Positions 1-6,547 of a DNA stretch of 64,000 nucleotides are shown here, in pieces; the stretch's first letter is position 1; each line of letters opens with the position of its first letter. The DNA is from Limnohabitans sp. Rim28 (GTDB lineage Bacteria; Pseudomonadota; Gammaproteobacteria; Burkholderiales; Burkholderiaceae_C): positions 62,001-126,000 of the forward strand of contig NZ_ALKN02000009.1 of the NCBI RefSeq assembly GCF_000293865.2, read 5' to 3'. A program made the translations under genes and the position numbers. The notes under the pieces are model-generated. The model was not told the origin of the DNA. It worked only from the letters and a program-made list of their open reading frames with translations, and ran no database searches.

Positions 1-480
1 CATCACAGCGAACTGCAACAAATGCTCCGGGGTGCAATCGACATTGGCACCCAAATCCAGCATGGTGGTGCCACCGCCCTTGAAATTGGGCATCTGACCT
101 GCAATCGCTGGACGGTCAATGCCTTCCATGGTCTTGAGCACATAACGGGCGATGGCCATCAAGGCGCCGGTATTGCCCGCAGAGACGGCCACTTGAGCCT
201 GACCATCGCGCACCTGCTCTATGGCCAGACGCATCGAAGAGTCTTTTTTCTTGCGCAAAGCCACTTCCAAAGGGTCATCCATCTCCACCACTTCGGTGGC
301 CACAACCACTTGCGCACGCGGATCCGAAAAACCCGCCAAGGCCTCAGCCCGGCCCACCAAAATCAAGCGCGCTTCAGGGTGAGCGGTCAAGAATCGGCGG
401 CAAGCCGCGAGCGTGACGCGAGGGCCGTGGTCACCGCCCATGCAATCGACAGACACAGTGATCGGGTTGGGTGATGTCAT
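1..480 (-). CDS. plsX: Phosphate acyltransferase PlsX (3' part outside window)
   Basis: This is the N-terminal 160 residues of PlsX, which makes acyl-phosphate from acyl-ACP for the first step of phospholipid synthesis. The visible protein has the family N-terminus with [10 protein letters not shown] at residues 9-18, then [10 protein letters not shown] and the motif [15 protein letters not shown]. The ATG at 478-480 is chosen because the ATG a few bases upstream is followed at once by a stop in its own frame. An AAGGA lies 4 bases before the chosen start. It is the last visible gene of a leftward run yceD-rpmF-plsX, the usual order in proteobacteria. The rest of the gene lies beyond base 1. 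Confidence 0.95.
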   Translation of the reverse strand, partial: MTSPNPITVSVDCMGGDHGPRVTLAACRRFLTAHPEARLILVGRAEALAGFSDPRAQVVVATEVVEMDDPLEVALRKKKDSSMRLAIEQVRDGQAQVAVSAGNTGALMAIARYVLKTMEGIDRPAIAGQMPNFKGGGTTMLDLGANVDCTPEHLLQFAVM

Positions 481-523
481 GTCATCCTTCGGATCAAAAC
501 CGGGAGAAATACAAGCCATAAAC

Positions 524-560
524 TAAAAAGCCCGAGGCTACTCAAAAAGTAGCGCCGGGC
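524..560 (-). terminator. Intrinsic terminator between rpmF and plsX
   Basis: On the minus strand a 12-base arm (549-560) pairs with 530-541 except for a 2x2 internal mismatch. The 7-base loop is 542-548, and TTTTT follows at 525-529. It lies just after rpmF and before plsX, so it probably lets the abundant ribosomal protein be made in excess over the lipid enzyme. The T-run is short and readthrough is expected, since plsX has no other obvious promoter here. Confidence 0.6.
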
Positions 561-588
561 CTCTGGAGGCTTGAGGGCTGCGGGCCGA

Positions 589-771
589 TCAAGCTTCCGA
601 TTTGTTTTTGAGCACTTGACGGCCGCGGTAAAAACCGTTGGGGCTGATGTGGTGACGCAGATGTGTTTCGCCCGTGGTCGGCTCCACAGCGATACCCGGC
701 ACGTTCAGTGCGTTGTGCGAACGGTGCATGCCGCGCTTTGAAGGCGACTTTTTGTTTTGTTGGACGGCCAT
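589..771 (-). CDS. rpmF: 50S ribosomal protein L32
   Basis: This 60-residue basic protein is L32 of the large ribosomal subunit. It begins [20 protein letters not shown], the standard bacterial L32 start, and ends QVLKNKSEA. The open frame extends further upstream to about 873, but the family start and length fix the ATG at 769-771. It lies between yceD and plsX, as in most proteobacteria, and is followed by a hairpin with a T-run. The zinc-binding cysteines found in some L32 proteins are absent, so this is the zinc-free form. Confidence 0.97.
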   Translation of the reverse strand: MAVQQNKKSPSKRGMHRSHNALNVPGIAVEPTTGETHLRHHISPNGFYRGRQVLKNKSEA

Positions 772-894
772 GGTGGCTCCTTGAAAGCTTGGAGGCCGCG
801 ACGATGTGAACGCAGCTTCTGGTTGAAGGGATGTCACTTGGCGCACCAAGCGAAGCTCACGATTATAGCCCAAGCTGCGTCAGCTGCAGGGAAC

Positions 895-1443
895 TTATTT
901 GGACACACCTGTTTTGAGACTCGCCAAGACGCCAAACGGGTTGGGGCGCTCGGAGGCAGCCTCAAACGCCGGATCGGCCACGGACATGGGTAAAACCTCT
1001 GGGCACACCTCGTGCAAGGGCACCAAAGGCAAGGCCAAGATCAACTCATCTTCCACCAAAGCCAGGGCATCAAAGTCGCGACTGAGCACCAAAATGTCTT
1101 CTTCCGACTCGTCATCCAAAGCCGCTGCCGTCGCCTCATCGGCCACAAAACGAAAGGATCGCTCTGCTGAAACTTCCTGCAAAACAGGTGTCAGGCAGCG
1201 CTGGCATTGCATGGGCAACTGCACAGAAGCCCGCAAATCCAGCCAAATCTGGTCTGCACCACCTGCTTGCTCGACCCAGCGACCCTGAAGCTGCCAGAGC
1301 ACGGCACCTGCTGCGAGCTCCTGTCCATGCTCCTCGACAGCCAAACGAGGCCAATCGGTCAAAGCGCCCTCTCCGCGCAACGCCAAGCCGTCTCGCGCAA
1401 ACGACTGCAAATCCAAGTGTTGGGGGTCGATTTTTTTATCCAT
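895..1443 (-). CDS. yceD: YceD family protein (DUF177), 23S rRNA accumulation factor
   Basis: This 182-residue protein belongs to the DUF177/YceD family, whose E. coli member affects 23S rRNA accumulation and whose plant relative is needed for plastid rRNA. It contains the family pattern of a beta-rich first half, then the pair QLPMQCQRCL (CxxC) and a long acidic stretch (DDESEEDILVL). The ATG at 1441-1443 is preferred over a longer open frame to 1518 because the upstream part overlaps maf on the other strand and has no family similarity. It is the first gene of the leftward yceD-rpmF-plsX operon. It lies head to head with maf, so the promoters must overlap the first bases of both genes. Confidence 0.9.
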   Translation of the reverse strand: MDKKIDPQHLDLQSFARDGLALRGEGALTDWPRLAVEEHGQELAAGAVLWQLQGRWVEQAGGADQIWLDLRASVQLPMQCQRCLTPVLQEVSAERSFRFVADEATAAALDDESEEDILVLSRDFDALALVEDELILALPLVPLHEVCPEVLPMSVADPAFEAASERPNPFGVLASLKTGVSK

Positions 1444-1493
1444 GGGCAGCAGTGTAAGAGAATCACCCCTCTGCACACACCGGGATCTGCGCT

Positions 1494-2114
1494 GTGACAA
1501 CGACTTTTGCCAATTCACCCCTTCAAACCTCTGTCAGCCGTTCTGTCGTGCTGGGCTCGACCTCGCGCTACAGGCGTGAATTGCTGGAGCGGCTGCGCAT
1601 TCCTTTTGATGTGACAGCCCCAGAAGTTGACGAAACACCTCAGGCTGGTGAGCCCCCCAAGGCTTTGGCCTTGCGCCTGGCTTTGGCCAAAGCCCAAGCA
1701 GTCGCAGCACTTCACCCCGAAGCGGTGGTGATCGGCTCCGACCAGGTGGCCGATCTGGGGGGGCAACCCTTGGGCAAACCGGGTGATCACGCCCGCGCCG
1801 TGGCCCAATTGCGTCAAATGCGGGGCCAAACCGTGATTTTTCAAACCGCTTTGGCCGTGGTTTGTTTGGCTTCGGGCTTTGAGCAAGTTGATTTGGCCGA
1901 GGTGCGGGTGGTTTTTCGGGACCTGAGCGACGCCGAAATCGAGGCTTATTTGCACGCCGAACAACCCTATGATTGCGCGGGCAGCGCCAAGAGTGAAGGT
2001 TTGGGCATTGCCCTTTTGGAGTCCATCGACAACGATGACCCCACCGCCCTGATCGGGCTTCCGCTCATCCGCACCGCCCGACTGCTGCGCAAAGCCGGAG
2101 TGAAACTGCTGTGA
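1494..2114 (+). CDS. Maf family nucleotide pyrophosphatase (YceF type)
   Basis: This 206-residue Maf/HAM1-fold protein hydrolyses non-canonical nucleotides. The YceF subgroup prefers 7-methyl-GTP, and the position next to yceD-rpmF supports that subgroup. Visible Maf motifs are VLGSTSRYRRELL near the start, DETP at about residues 46-49, the catalytic loop VIGSDQVA, and YDCAGSAKSEG with the conserved Ser-Glu-Gly. The start is a GTG at 1494, 50 bases from the divergent yceD ATG. An in-frame start further downstream would remove part of the leader before SRSVVLGSTS without harming the domain. Its stop overlaps the GTG of the next gene by four bases, so the two are translationally coupled. Confidence 0.9.
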   Translation: MTTTFANSPLQTSVSRSVVLGSTSRYRRELLERLRIPFDVTAPEVDETPQAGEPPKALALRLALAKAQAVAALHPEAVVIGSDQVADLGGQPLGKPGDHARAVAQLRQMRGQTVIFQTALAVVCLASGFEQVDLAEVRVVFRDLSDAEIEAYLHAEQPYDCAGSAKSEGLGIALLESIDNDDPTALIGLPLIRTARLLRKAGVKLL

Positions 2115-2884
2115 ACACCCCCACCCTGCACAAAGGCCGCCTGTTTTTGGTGCCCACCCCTCTCGACTTCGGTTGTGCCGAGCAAGCCCCCATCCAGGAT
2201 GTGTTGCCGAACCGCACATTGGCATGCGCAGCAGGCATCCAACATTGGGTGTGTGAAAACGCCAAAAGCACCCGGGCGTTTTTGAAGCGCGTCGGCGAAA
2301 CCCACACCTTGATCGCCCCCCTGCCCGAACAGACCATCACCGAGCTGCCTCGCCATGTGCACAAAAAAGGCGATCACCAATCTGGTTTTGACGGCAAGCC
2401 TCTCTTGGCGGCAGCCTTGCAAGGACGCGATGTGGGTTTGGTCAGCGAAGCAGGCATGCCTGCGGTGGCCGACCCAGGCAGCTCTGTGGTGCGTGCCGCG
2501 CATGATCTGGGCATCACTGTGGTGCCCTTGGTGGGTCCGGTATCGCTGCTGCTGGCCCTGGCCGCCAGTGGTCTCAATGGCCAAAATTTCGCATTTGTGG
2601 GGTACTTGCCTCAAGACGCAGCAGAACGATCGGCGCGCCTCAAACAACTGGAATCGTTGGCTCTCAAAACAGGTCAAACCCAGTTGTGGATCGAAACCCC
2701 TTACCGCAATGCCGCCATGTTGAGCGGTTTGCTGCAAAGCCTGCAAGCCCAAACAAGGCTGGCCATTGCCAGCGGCTTGACCTTGCCAACGGTCCACATC
2801 CAAAGCCACAGCGTCGCACAATGGAAAAAGGGCAGACAAGGCCCTGATGGTCATACGCCCGCGGTTTACGCCATCGGGCCTTGA
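2111..2884 (+). CDS. Tetrapyrrole-methylase-fold SAM methyltransferase, RsmI-like
   Basis: This 257-residue protein has the SAM-dependent tetrapyrrole/RsmI methylase fold. Near the start is GRLFLVPTPLDFG, in the middle DVGLVSEAGMPAVADPGSSVVRAAHD, and then GPVSLLLALAASGL and FAFVGYLPQD, all typical of RsmI relatives that methylate 16S rRNA C1402. It differs from true RsmI in a longer N-terminal insert around residues 20-70, so it is better called RsmI-like. In Burkholderiales this paralogue usually sits beside maf. It starts with GTG overlapping the maf stop and converges on sppA. The exact substrate is not shown by the sequence. Confidence 0.85.
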   Translation: MNTPTLHKGRLFLVPTPLDFGCAEQAPIQDVLPNRTLACAAGIQHWVCENAKSTRAFLKRVGETHTLIAPLPEQTITELPRHVHKKGDHQSGFDGKPLLAAALQGRDVGLVSEAGMPAVADPGSSVVRAAHDLGITVVPLVGPVSLLLALAASGLNGQNFAFVGYLPQDAAERSARLKQLESLALKTGQTQLWIETPYRNAAMLSGLLQSLQAQTRLAIASGLTLPTVHIQSHSVAQWKKGRQGPDGHTPAVYAIGP

Positions 2885-2903
2885 TGTTGGAGCAGCGTGA
2901 TGC

Positions 2904-3920
2904 TCAGCGCAAGACCGCAGGCTTGTTCAACAAACGAACAGCGCCCTCGCCCACTGCCACGCCAAAACGCTTGACCAGGCGCTCGGCCACATTTTCACGC
3001 TGGGTGTAGTCGATCACATCCGGCGCTTTCACCACATCTCTGGCCACGCCATCGATGCTGCCCAAGCTGTCGGCCAGCCCCAGATCCACCGCTTGCTGTC
3101 CGCTCCAAAACAAACCACTGAACATGTCTGGATTATCTTTGAGCCGATCACCCCGGCCCTTTTTCACCACATCAATGAACTGCTTGTGGATTTGATCCAA
3201 CATGGCCTGTGCATGCAAGCGCTGAGGTGCGGTTTGGGGGCTGAAAGGATCCAGAAATCCTTTATTCTGACCGGCCGTCATCAGGCGACGCTCAACACCG
3301 AGTTTGTCCATCAAGCCTGTGAAACCAAAGCCATCCATGAGGACGCCAATGCTGCCCACCAAACTGGCTTTGTCCACAAAAATTTGATCCGCAGCAGCGG
3401 CAATGTAGTAAGCCGCCGAAGCGCAAGACTCTTCCACCACAGCGTAAATGGGTTTGTTGTGCAAAGCCCGCAAGCGGGTGATCTCATCGTTGATCAAACC
3501 CGCTTGCACCGGACTGCCGCCCGGGGAATTGATCAACAGCACCAAAGCCTTAGATCCTGGGTCTTCGAGTGCAGTGCGCATGGAGGACATGATGTTTTCT
3601 GCACTGGCCTCCGTGTCTGAGGAAATTTCTCCCACGATGGTGACCAAGGCTGTGTGCGGGAAGCTGGTGCTGGTCGCCGGTGAGCCGAAGCTGAAGACTT
3701 GCCACAGTACAAAAACAACAAGACCCATCCAAGCCAATCGCAGACCCAATTTCCAGCGGCGATCGCTTTGCTGCTCTTTCAAGTGGGCAAAAGCCAGTTT
3801 TTCCAAGGTTTCGCGCGCCCAACTTTCTTGTGCAGCCAAAGGGGGCACATGGGCAGCGGCGGCCGAGTTCACAGGCGAATTTTCAACGGGCTTGGACGTG
3901 TTGTCCTGGGGGTCTTGCAT
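2904..3920 (-). CDS. sppA: S49 family signal peptide peptidase (SppA/SohB type)
   Basis: This 338-residue inner-membrane serine peptidase clears cleaved signal peptides. After a soluble N-terminal tail there is one membrane segment at about residues 60-78, then a periplasmic ClpP-like fold. Visible motifs are LLINSPGGSPVQAG (129-141), the nucleophile region EESCASAAYYIA with Ser168, and VGSIGVLMDGFGFTG. It is the short, single-domain form. The ATG at 3918-3920 is chosen because the longer frame to 4082 runs back through the Rieske gene. It follows the Rieske gene by two bases in the leftward rluC-HAD-Rieske-sppA operon. How the small Rieske protein relates to the peptidase is unknown. Confidence 0.93.
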   Translation of the reverse strand: MQDPQDNTSKPVENSPVNSAAAAHVPPLAAQESWARETLEKLAFAHLKEQQSDRRWKLGLRLAWMGLVVFVLWQVFSFGSPATSTSFPHTALVTIVGEISSDTEASAENIMSSMRTALEDPGSKALVLLINSPGGSPVQAGLINDEITRLRALHNKPIYAVVEESCASAAYYIAAAADQIFVDKASLVGSIGVLMDGFGFTGLMDKLGVERRLMTAGQNKGFLDPFSPQTAPQRLHAQAMLDQIHKQFIDVVKKGRGDRLKDNPDMFSGLFWSGQQAVDLGLADSLGSIDGVARDVVKAPDVIDYTQRENVAERLVKRFGVAVGEGAVRLLNKPAVLR

Positions 3921-3922
3921 GG

Positions 3923-4288
3923 TCAAAATTCGAGAGGTTTTAAGTTGTAAGCAGTATGCCAGTGAACCACGCCTTCGCGCTCTGTCAAGTCTATTTTGAC
4001 CAAGCCGCCTCGACACGGACCACCGGCGCAAGCACCGGTATCGGGCTGGTAAGTGGCGCCGTGCGTGGCGCACATCAACCAACGGCCTGTATCGTCAAAA
4101 AACCGGTCCGGTTGGTAATCCATCTCCATGGCCACATGGGTACATCGGTTCAAGTAGGCATGCACTTGGCCCTGGTAACGGATGGCAAAGGCGCGACAAG
4201 TCTGTCCGGCATAAACAATGTCAAAGGGCACAGCCCGTCCGCCATTGACCAAGTCGGCGCTGTTGCACAAAGGGACTGTGGGTTCCAT
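3923..4288 (-). CDS. Small Rieske [2Fe-2S] protein
   Basis: This 121-residue single-domain Rieske protein carries a [2Fe-2S] cluster. The ligands are visible as C49-x-H51 (NRCTHVAM) and C73-x-x-H76 (CATHGATY), with a closing CAGGPCRGG loop. It has no membrane segment, so it is a soluble ferredoxin of the NirD or dioxygenase type. The gene is widely conserved in Betaproteobacteria between a phosphoglycolate-phosphatase-like gene and sppA, as here, but its electron partner is not known. It lies 12 bases after the HAD gene and 2 bases before sppA, so it is certainly in the same operon. Confidence 0.92.
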   Translation of the reverse strand: MEPTVPLCNSADLVNGGRAVPFDIVYAGQTCRAFAIRYQGQVHAYLNRCTHVAMEMDYQPDRFFDDTGRWLMCATHGATYQPDTGACAGGPCRGGLVKIDLTEREGVVHWHTAYNLKPLEF

Positions 4289-4300
4289 GGACGCTCCTGA

Positions 4301-4969
4301 TCAGGCGTGTTGCAGCAACCAGTCATGCAAATCGCGCACACTGTGCGCCACATGGCGTGGCTTCAAAGCATGAAAGGCATCAGGCTCATGCGCGCCATAG
4401 CTCACCCCCACGCTGGCGCAGCCCGCGTTCAGGGCCATTTGCAGGTCGTGCGTGGTGTCACCGATCATCAAGGTGCGCTCGGGCCGGGCGCCAAACTCGC
4501 GCATCAATTCGTTGAGCATCAAGGGACTGGGCTTGCCCGCCGTCTCATCGGCCGTGCGTGAGCCGTCAAAACGGTGACGCAACTCGACCGCCTGCAGGGC
4601 CTCGTTCAAGCCAGAACGGCTTTTCCCGGTAGCCACCGTGAGCCAGTGGTGTCGGGCTTTCAACTCGTCCAGCATGCCCAATACCCCATCGAACAGGCTG
4701 ATGTCGTGCTGGTGCTGCAGGTAATGGTGGCGGTAACGCTCCCCCAGGGCCGGGTATTTGTCCTTGGGCACATCCGGTGCGGCGTGGGCCAAAGCGGGCA
4801 TCAAGGCCATGCCAATCACATACGACGCGGCCTCTCGGGTGGGCTCTTGCCCACCCACATCGACCACCGCCCGCTGAATGCAGCGGGTGATGATGGCGGT
4901 GGAATCGAACAAAGTACCGTCCCAATCAAAAGCGATCAGGTCAAACTGGCGGGGTCTGGTGTTGGGCAT
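4301..4969 (-). CDS. HAD-IA hydrolase, phosphoglycolate-phosphatase-like
   Basis: This 222-residue haloacid dehalogenase superfamily phosphatase has motif I FDWDGTLFDS (nucleophile Asp15, acid Asp17), motif II TVATGKS, a lysine in motif III (GKPSPLML) and motif IV IGDTTHDLQMA. The cap domain lies between motif I and motif II, as in phosphoglycolate phosphatase and PpaX-type enzymes. The start is the ATG at 4967-4969; a TTG two codons earlier is possible. The first 29 bases overlap the 3' end of rluC, so the two are coupled. The family in this position is often annotated Gph-like, but the substrate cannot be told from sequence. Confidence 0.9.
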   Translation of the reverse strand: MPNTRPRQFDLIAFDWDGTLFDSTAIITRCIQRAVVDVGGQEPTREAASYVIGMALMPALAHAAPDVPKDKYPALGERYRHHYLQHQHDISLFDGVLGMLDELKARHHWLTVATGKSRSGLNEALQAVELRHRFDGSRTADETAGKPSPLMLNELMREFGARPERTLMIGDTTHDLQMALNAGCASVGVSYGAHEPDAFHALKPRHVAHSVRDLHDWLLQHA

Positions 4970-5963
4970 GGTCAACGTAGGCTTTCAAGTCGGGGGGCAA
5001 ATCGGCTTGCAAGGCCACTCGCTCGGCGGTTACAGGGTGATTGAACTGCAAGCGCCAAGCATGCAAAAACATGCGTTTCAGGCCGGGGCCCGCGCTGGGC
5101 TTGAGCAACTGGCGGTTCCAGTCAAAGTCCCCATATTTGTCGTCCCCTGCAATGGGGTGGCCTTGCGAAGACAAATGCACCCGAATCTGGTGGGTGCGGC
5201 CGGTTTTGATGGTCACTTCCAGCAAGCTGGCACCTGGCAGGCGCTGAGCCACCTTGACCAAGGTGATGGAACGCATGCCGTCCGGGTCATCGGCTGTGGT
5301 CACGCGCACGCGGCGCTCGCCTTCTTGACCGTCTTTGCCAGGCAACAAGAATTTGTGCAGTGGCTGGTCAATCACCTTGAGCTTGGCGGGCCAATCCCCT
5401 TTGACCAGCGCCAAATAGGTTTTACCGGTCTCACGTTCCCGAAATTGGTCTTGCAGGTGCTTCAAAGCGCTGCGTTTCTTGGCCACCAGCAAAATGCCAC
5501 TGGTGTCGCGGTCCAAACGGTGCACCAATTCCAGTAATTTGGCTTGCGGGCGAGCTTGGCGCAGCTGCTCGATCACCCCAAAACTCACCCCGGACCCGCC
5601 ATGAACCGCCACGCCTGAGGGTTTGTCGATGGCCATCAGGCTGTCGTCTTCGAGCAAAACGGGAAATTCACGCCCAGGCGCAGGTTGCGCGGCTTTCTCG
5701 GCCACTTTTTCAGAAACACGTACAGGGGGCAAACGCACCTGGTCGCCACTTTCAACACGGGTTTCGGCCGAAGCCCGTCCCTTGTTGATGCGCACCTCAC
5801 CGCTGCGGATGATGCGGTAAACGTGCGTTTTGGGAACACCTTTCAGATGACGCATCAAAAAGTTGTCCAATCGCTGTCCCGCCGACTCCTCGTCCACCAA
5901 CAACCATTTGACAACAGGTGTGGTATCAGCCGTCTTGGACCCTATAATGTGATTCACTGGCAA
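4941..5963 (-). CDS. rluC: 23S rRNA pseudouridine(955/2504/2580) synthase RluC
   Basis: This 340-residue RluA-family pseudouridine synthase isomerises three uridines of 23S rRNA in E. coli. An S4 RNA-binding domain covers about residues 28-80 (SAGQRLDNFLMRHLKGVPKT). The catalytic domain has VHRLDRDTSG with Asp151, and GRTHQIRVHLSSQGHPIAGD. Position beside rne, in divergent orientation, is the standard proteobacterial arrangement. The start is uncertain: there is no ATG or clear ribosome binding site before the S4 domain, so translation must begin at TTG 5961-5963 or GTG 5955-5957. A plus-strand TATAAT at 5943-5948 lies inside these first codons. Confidence 0.94.
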   Translation of the reverse strand: MPVNHIIGSKTADTTPVVKWLLVDEESAGQRLDNFLMRHLKGVPKTHVYRIIRSGEVRINKGRASAETRVESGDQVRLPPVRVSEKVAEKAAQPAPGREFPVLLEDDSLMAIDKPSGVAVHGGSGVSFGVIEQLRQARPQAKLLELVHRLDRDTSGILLVAKKRSALKHLQDQFRERETGKTYLALVKGDWPAKLKVIDQPLHKFLLPGKDGQEGERRVRVTTADDPDGMRSITLVKVAQRLPGASLLEVTIKTGRTHQIRVHLSSQGHPIAGDDKYGDFDWNRQLLKPSAGPGLKRMFLHAWRLQFNHPVTAERVALQADLPPDLKAYVDHAQHQTPPV

Positions 5964-6157
5964 TTGGCTGTAAGTGGTTGATTCAAATGGAAATGAATTC
6001 CTGTAGGCAGGAGTTTAGTCCACCACCACCGCGCCAAACCAGATGGTCGATGCCACCCTCGGCACGATTTTGCAGACTGAAGGCCCTTGCCGACAGTGGC
6101 AAAACGCCCCGGAGGTTGGGCCGACGCCCAGAAACCCAGATACGGAATACCCCAAGT

Positions 6158-6180
6158 TGAGCAGCCCCCGAGGCTGCTCA
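6158..6180 (+). promoter_or_regulatory. Perfect 9-bp hairpin in rne leader region
   Basis: Arms TGAGCAGCC (6158-6166) and GGCTGCTCA (6172-6180) pair without mismatch around the 5-base loop CCCGA. No T-run follows on either strand, so it is not a standard terminator. It lies 368 bases before the rne start codon. It is read here as a structural element of the rne leader, but it could also be an end-protecting hairpin of another transcript. Confidence 0.4.
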
Positions 6181-6446
6181 ACGGATCAAAGCGAGATGGT
6201 TGTGTTGTTCGGAACTTTGCTGATGTGGATGAAATGGCTCACGAAGCCATGCGTCTTTGTCACGCCTTGTGACCGGCAGTTTGTCTTAGACACCGGGGGA
6301 AGCCTCCGGCAGTGGACGAATCTCTGCACACCTTTTGACTCGCCCCATCCACGCGCCACGACCCCCATTCCTGTGCTCGCGCACAGCTGAGTGGTCGGTC
6401 AACTTCGGCAATTCCATTCGTTTCAGGCGTCAGCTCCGGCAACGTG

Positions 6447-6475
6447 GGCTTTGCGGTTCTCCAGAACGCAAAGCC
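6447..6475 (+). promoter_or_regulatory. Bulged hairpin 70 bases before rne start
   Basis: Nine bases 6447-6455 (GGCTTTGCG) pair with 6467-6475 (CGCAAAGCC). Above them a single bulged G and a short TTC/GAA extension close the loop. The bulged stem is reminiscent of RNase E-recognised leader hairpins known from E. coli rne, but this is inference from shape and place, not sequence identity. Confidence 0.4.
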
Positions 6476-6547
6476 GGTTGTGTAAACAGGTTTTGCGTGC
6501 AGTGACTTTCTGCGCCAAAGCCAAGCTGAACAGAGAAGGAATGCATC

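Larger units (their letters stand above)
5964..6547. promoter_or_regulatory. Divergent rluC-rne intergenic region, probable rne leader
   Basis: These 584 bases hold no convincing gene. They separate divergent rluC and rne and include two well-formed hairpins, at 6158-6180 and 6447-6475. In E. coli the rne mRNA has a 361-base leader whose hairpins let RNase E limit its own synthesis; a similar role is inferred here from position and structure only. A TATAAT at 5943-5948 could start the leader, but no matching -35 box was found 16-18 bases upstream. An AGAAGGA at 6534-6540 is the ribosome binding site for rne. Confidence 0.5.

Noticed and set aside
1967-2854. 295-codon minus-strand frame opposite the RsmI-like gene
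   Set aside because: It overlaps two clear plus-strand genes entirely and matches no family; antisense shadow.
5908-5948. TTGACA (5908) and TATAAT (5943) as a promoter for rne
   Set aside because: The spacing is 29 bases, far from 16-18, so the two boxes cannot belong to one sigma-70 promoter.
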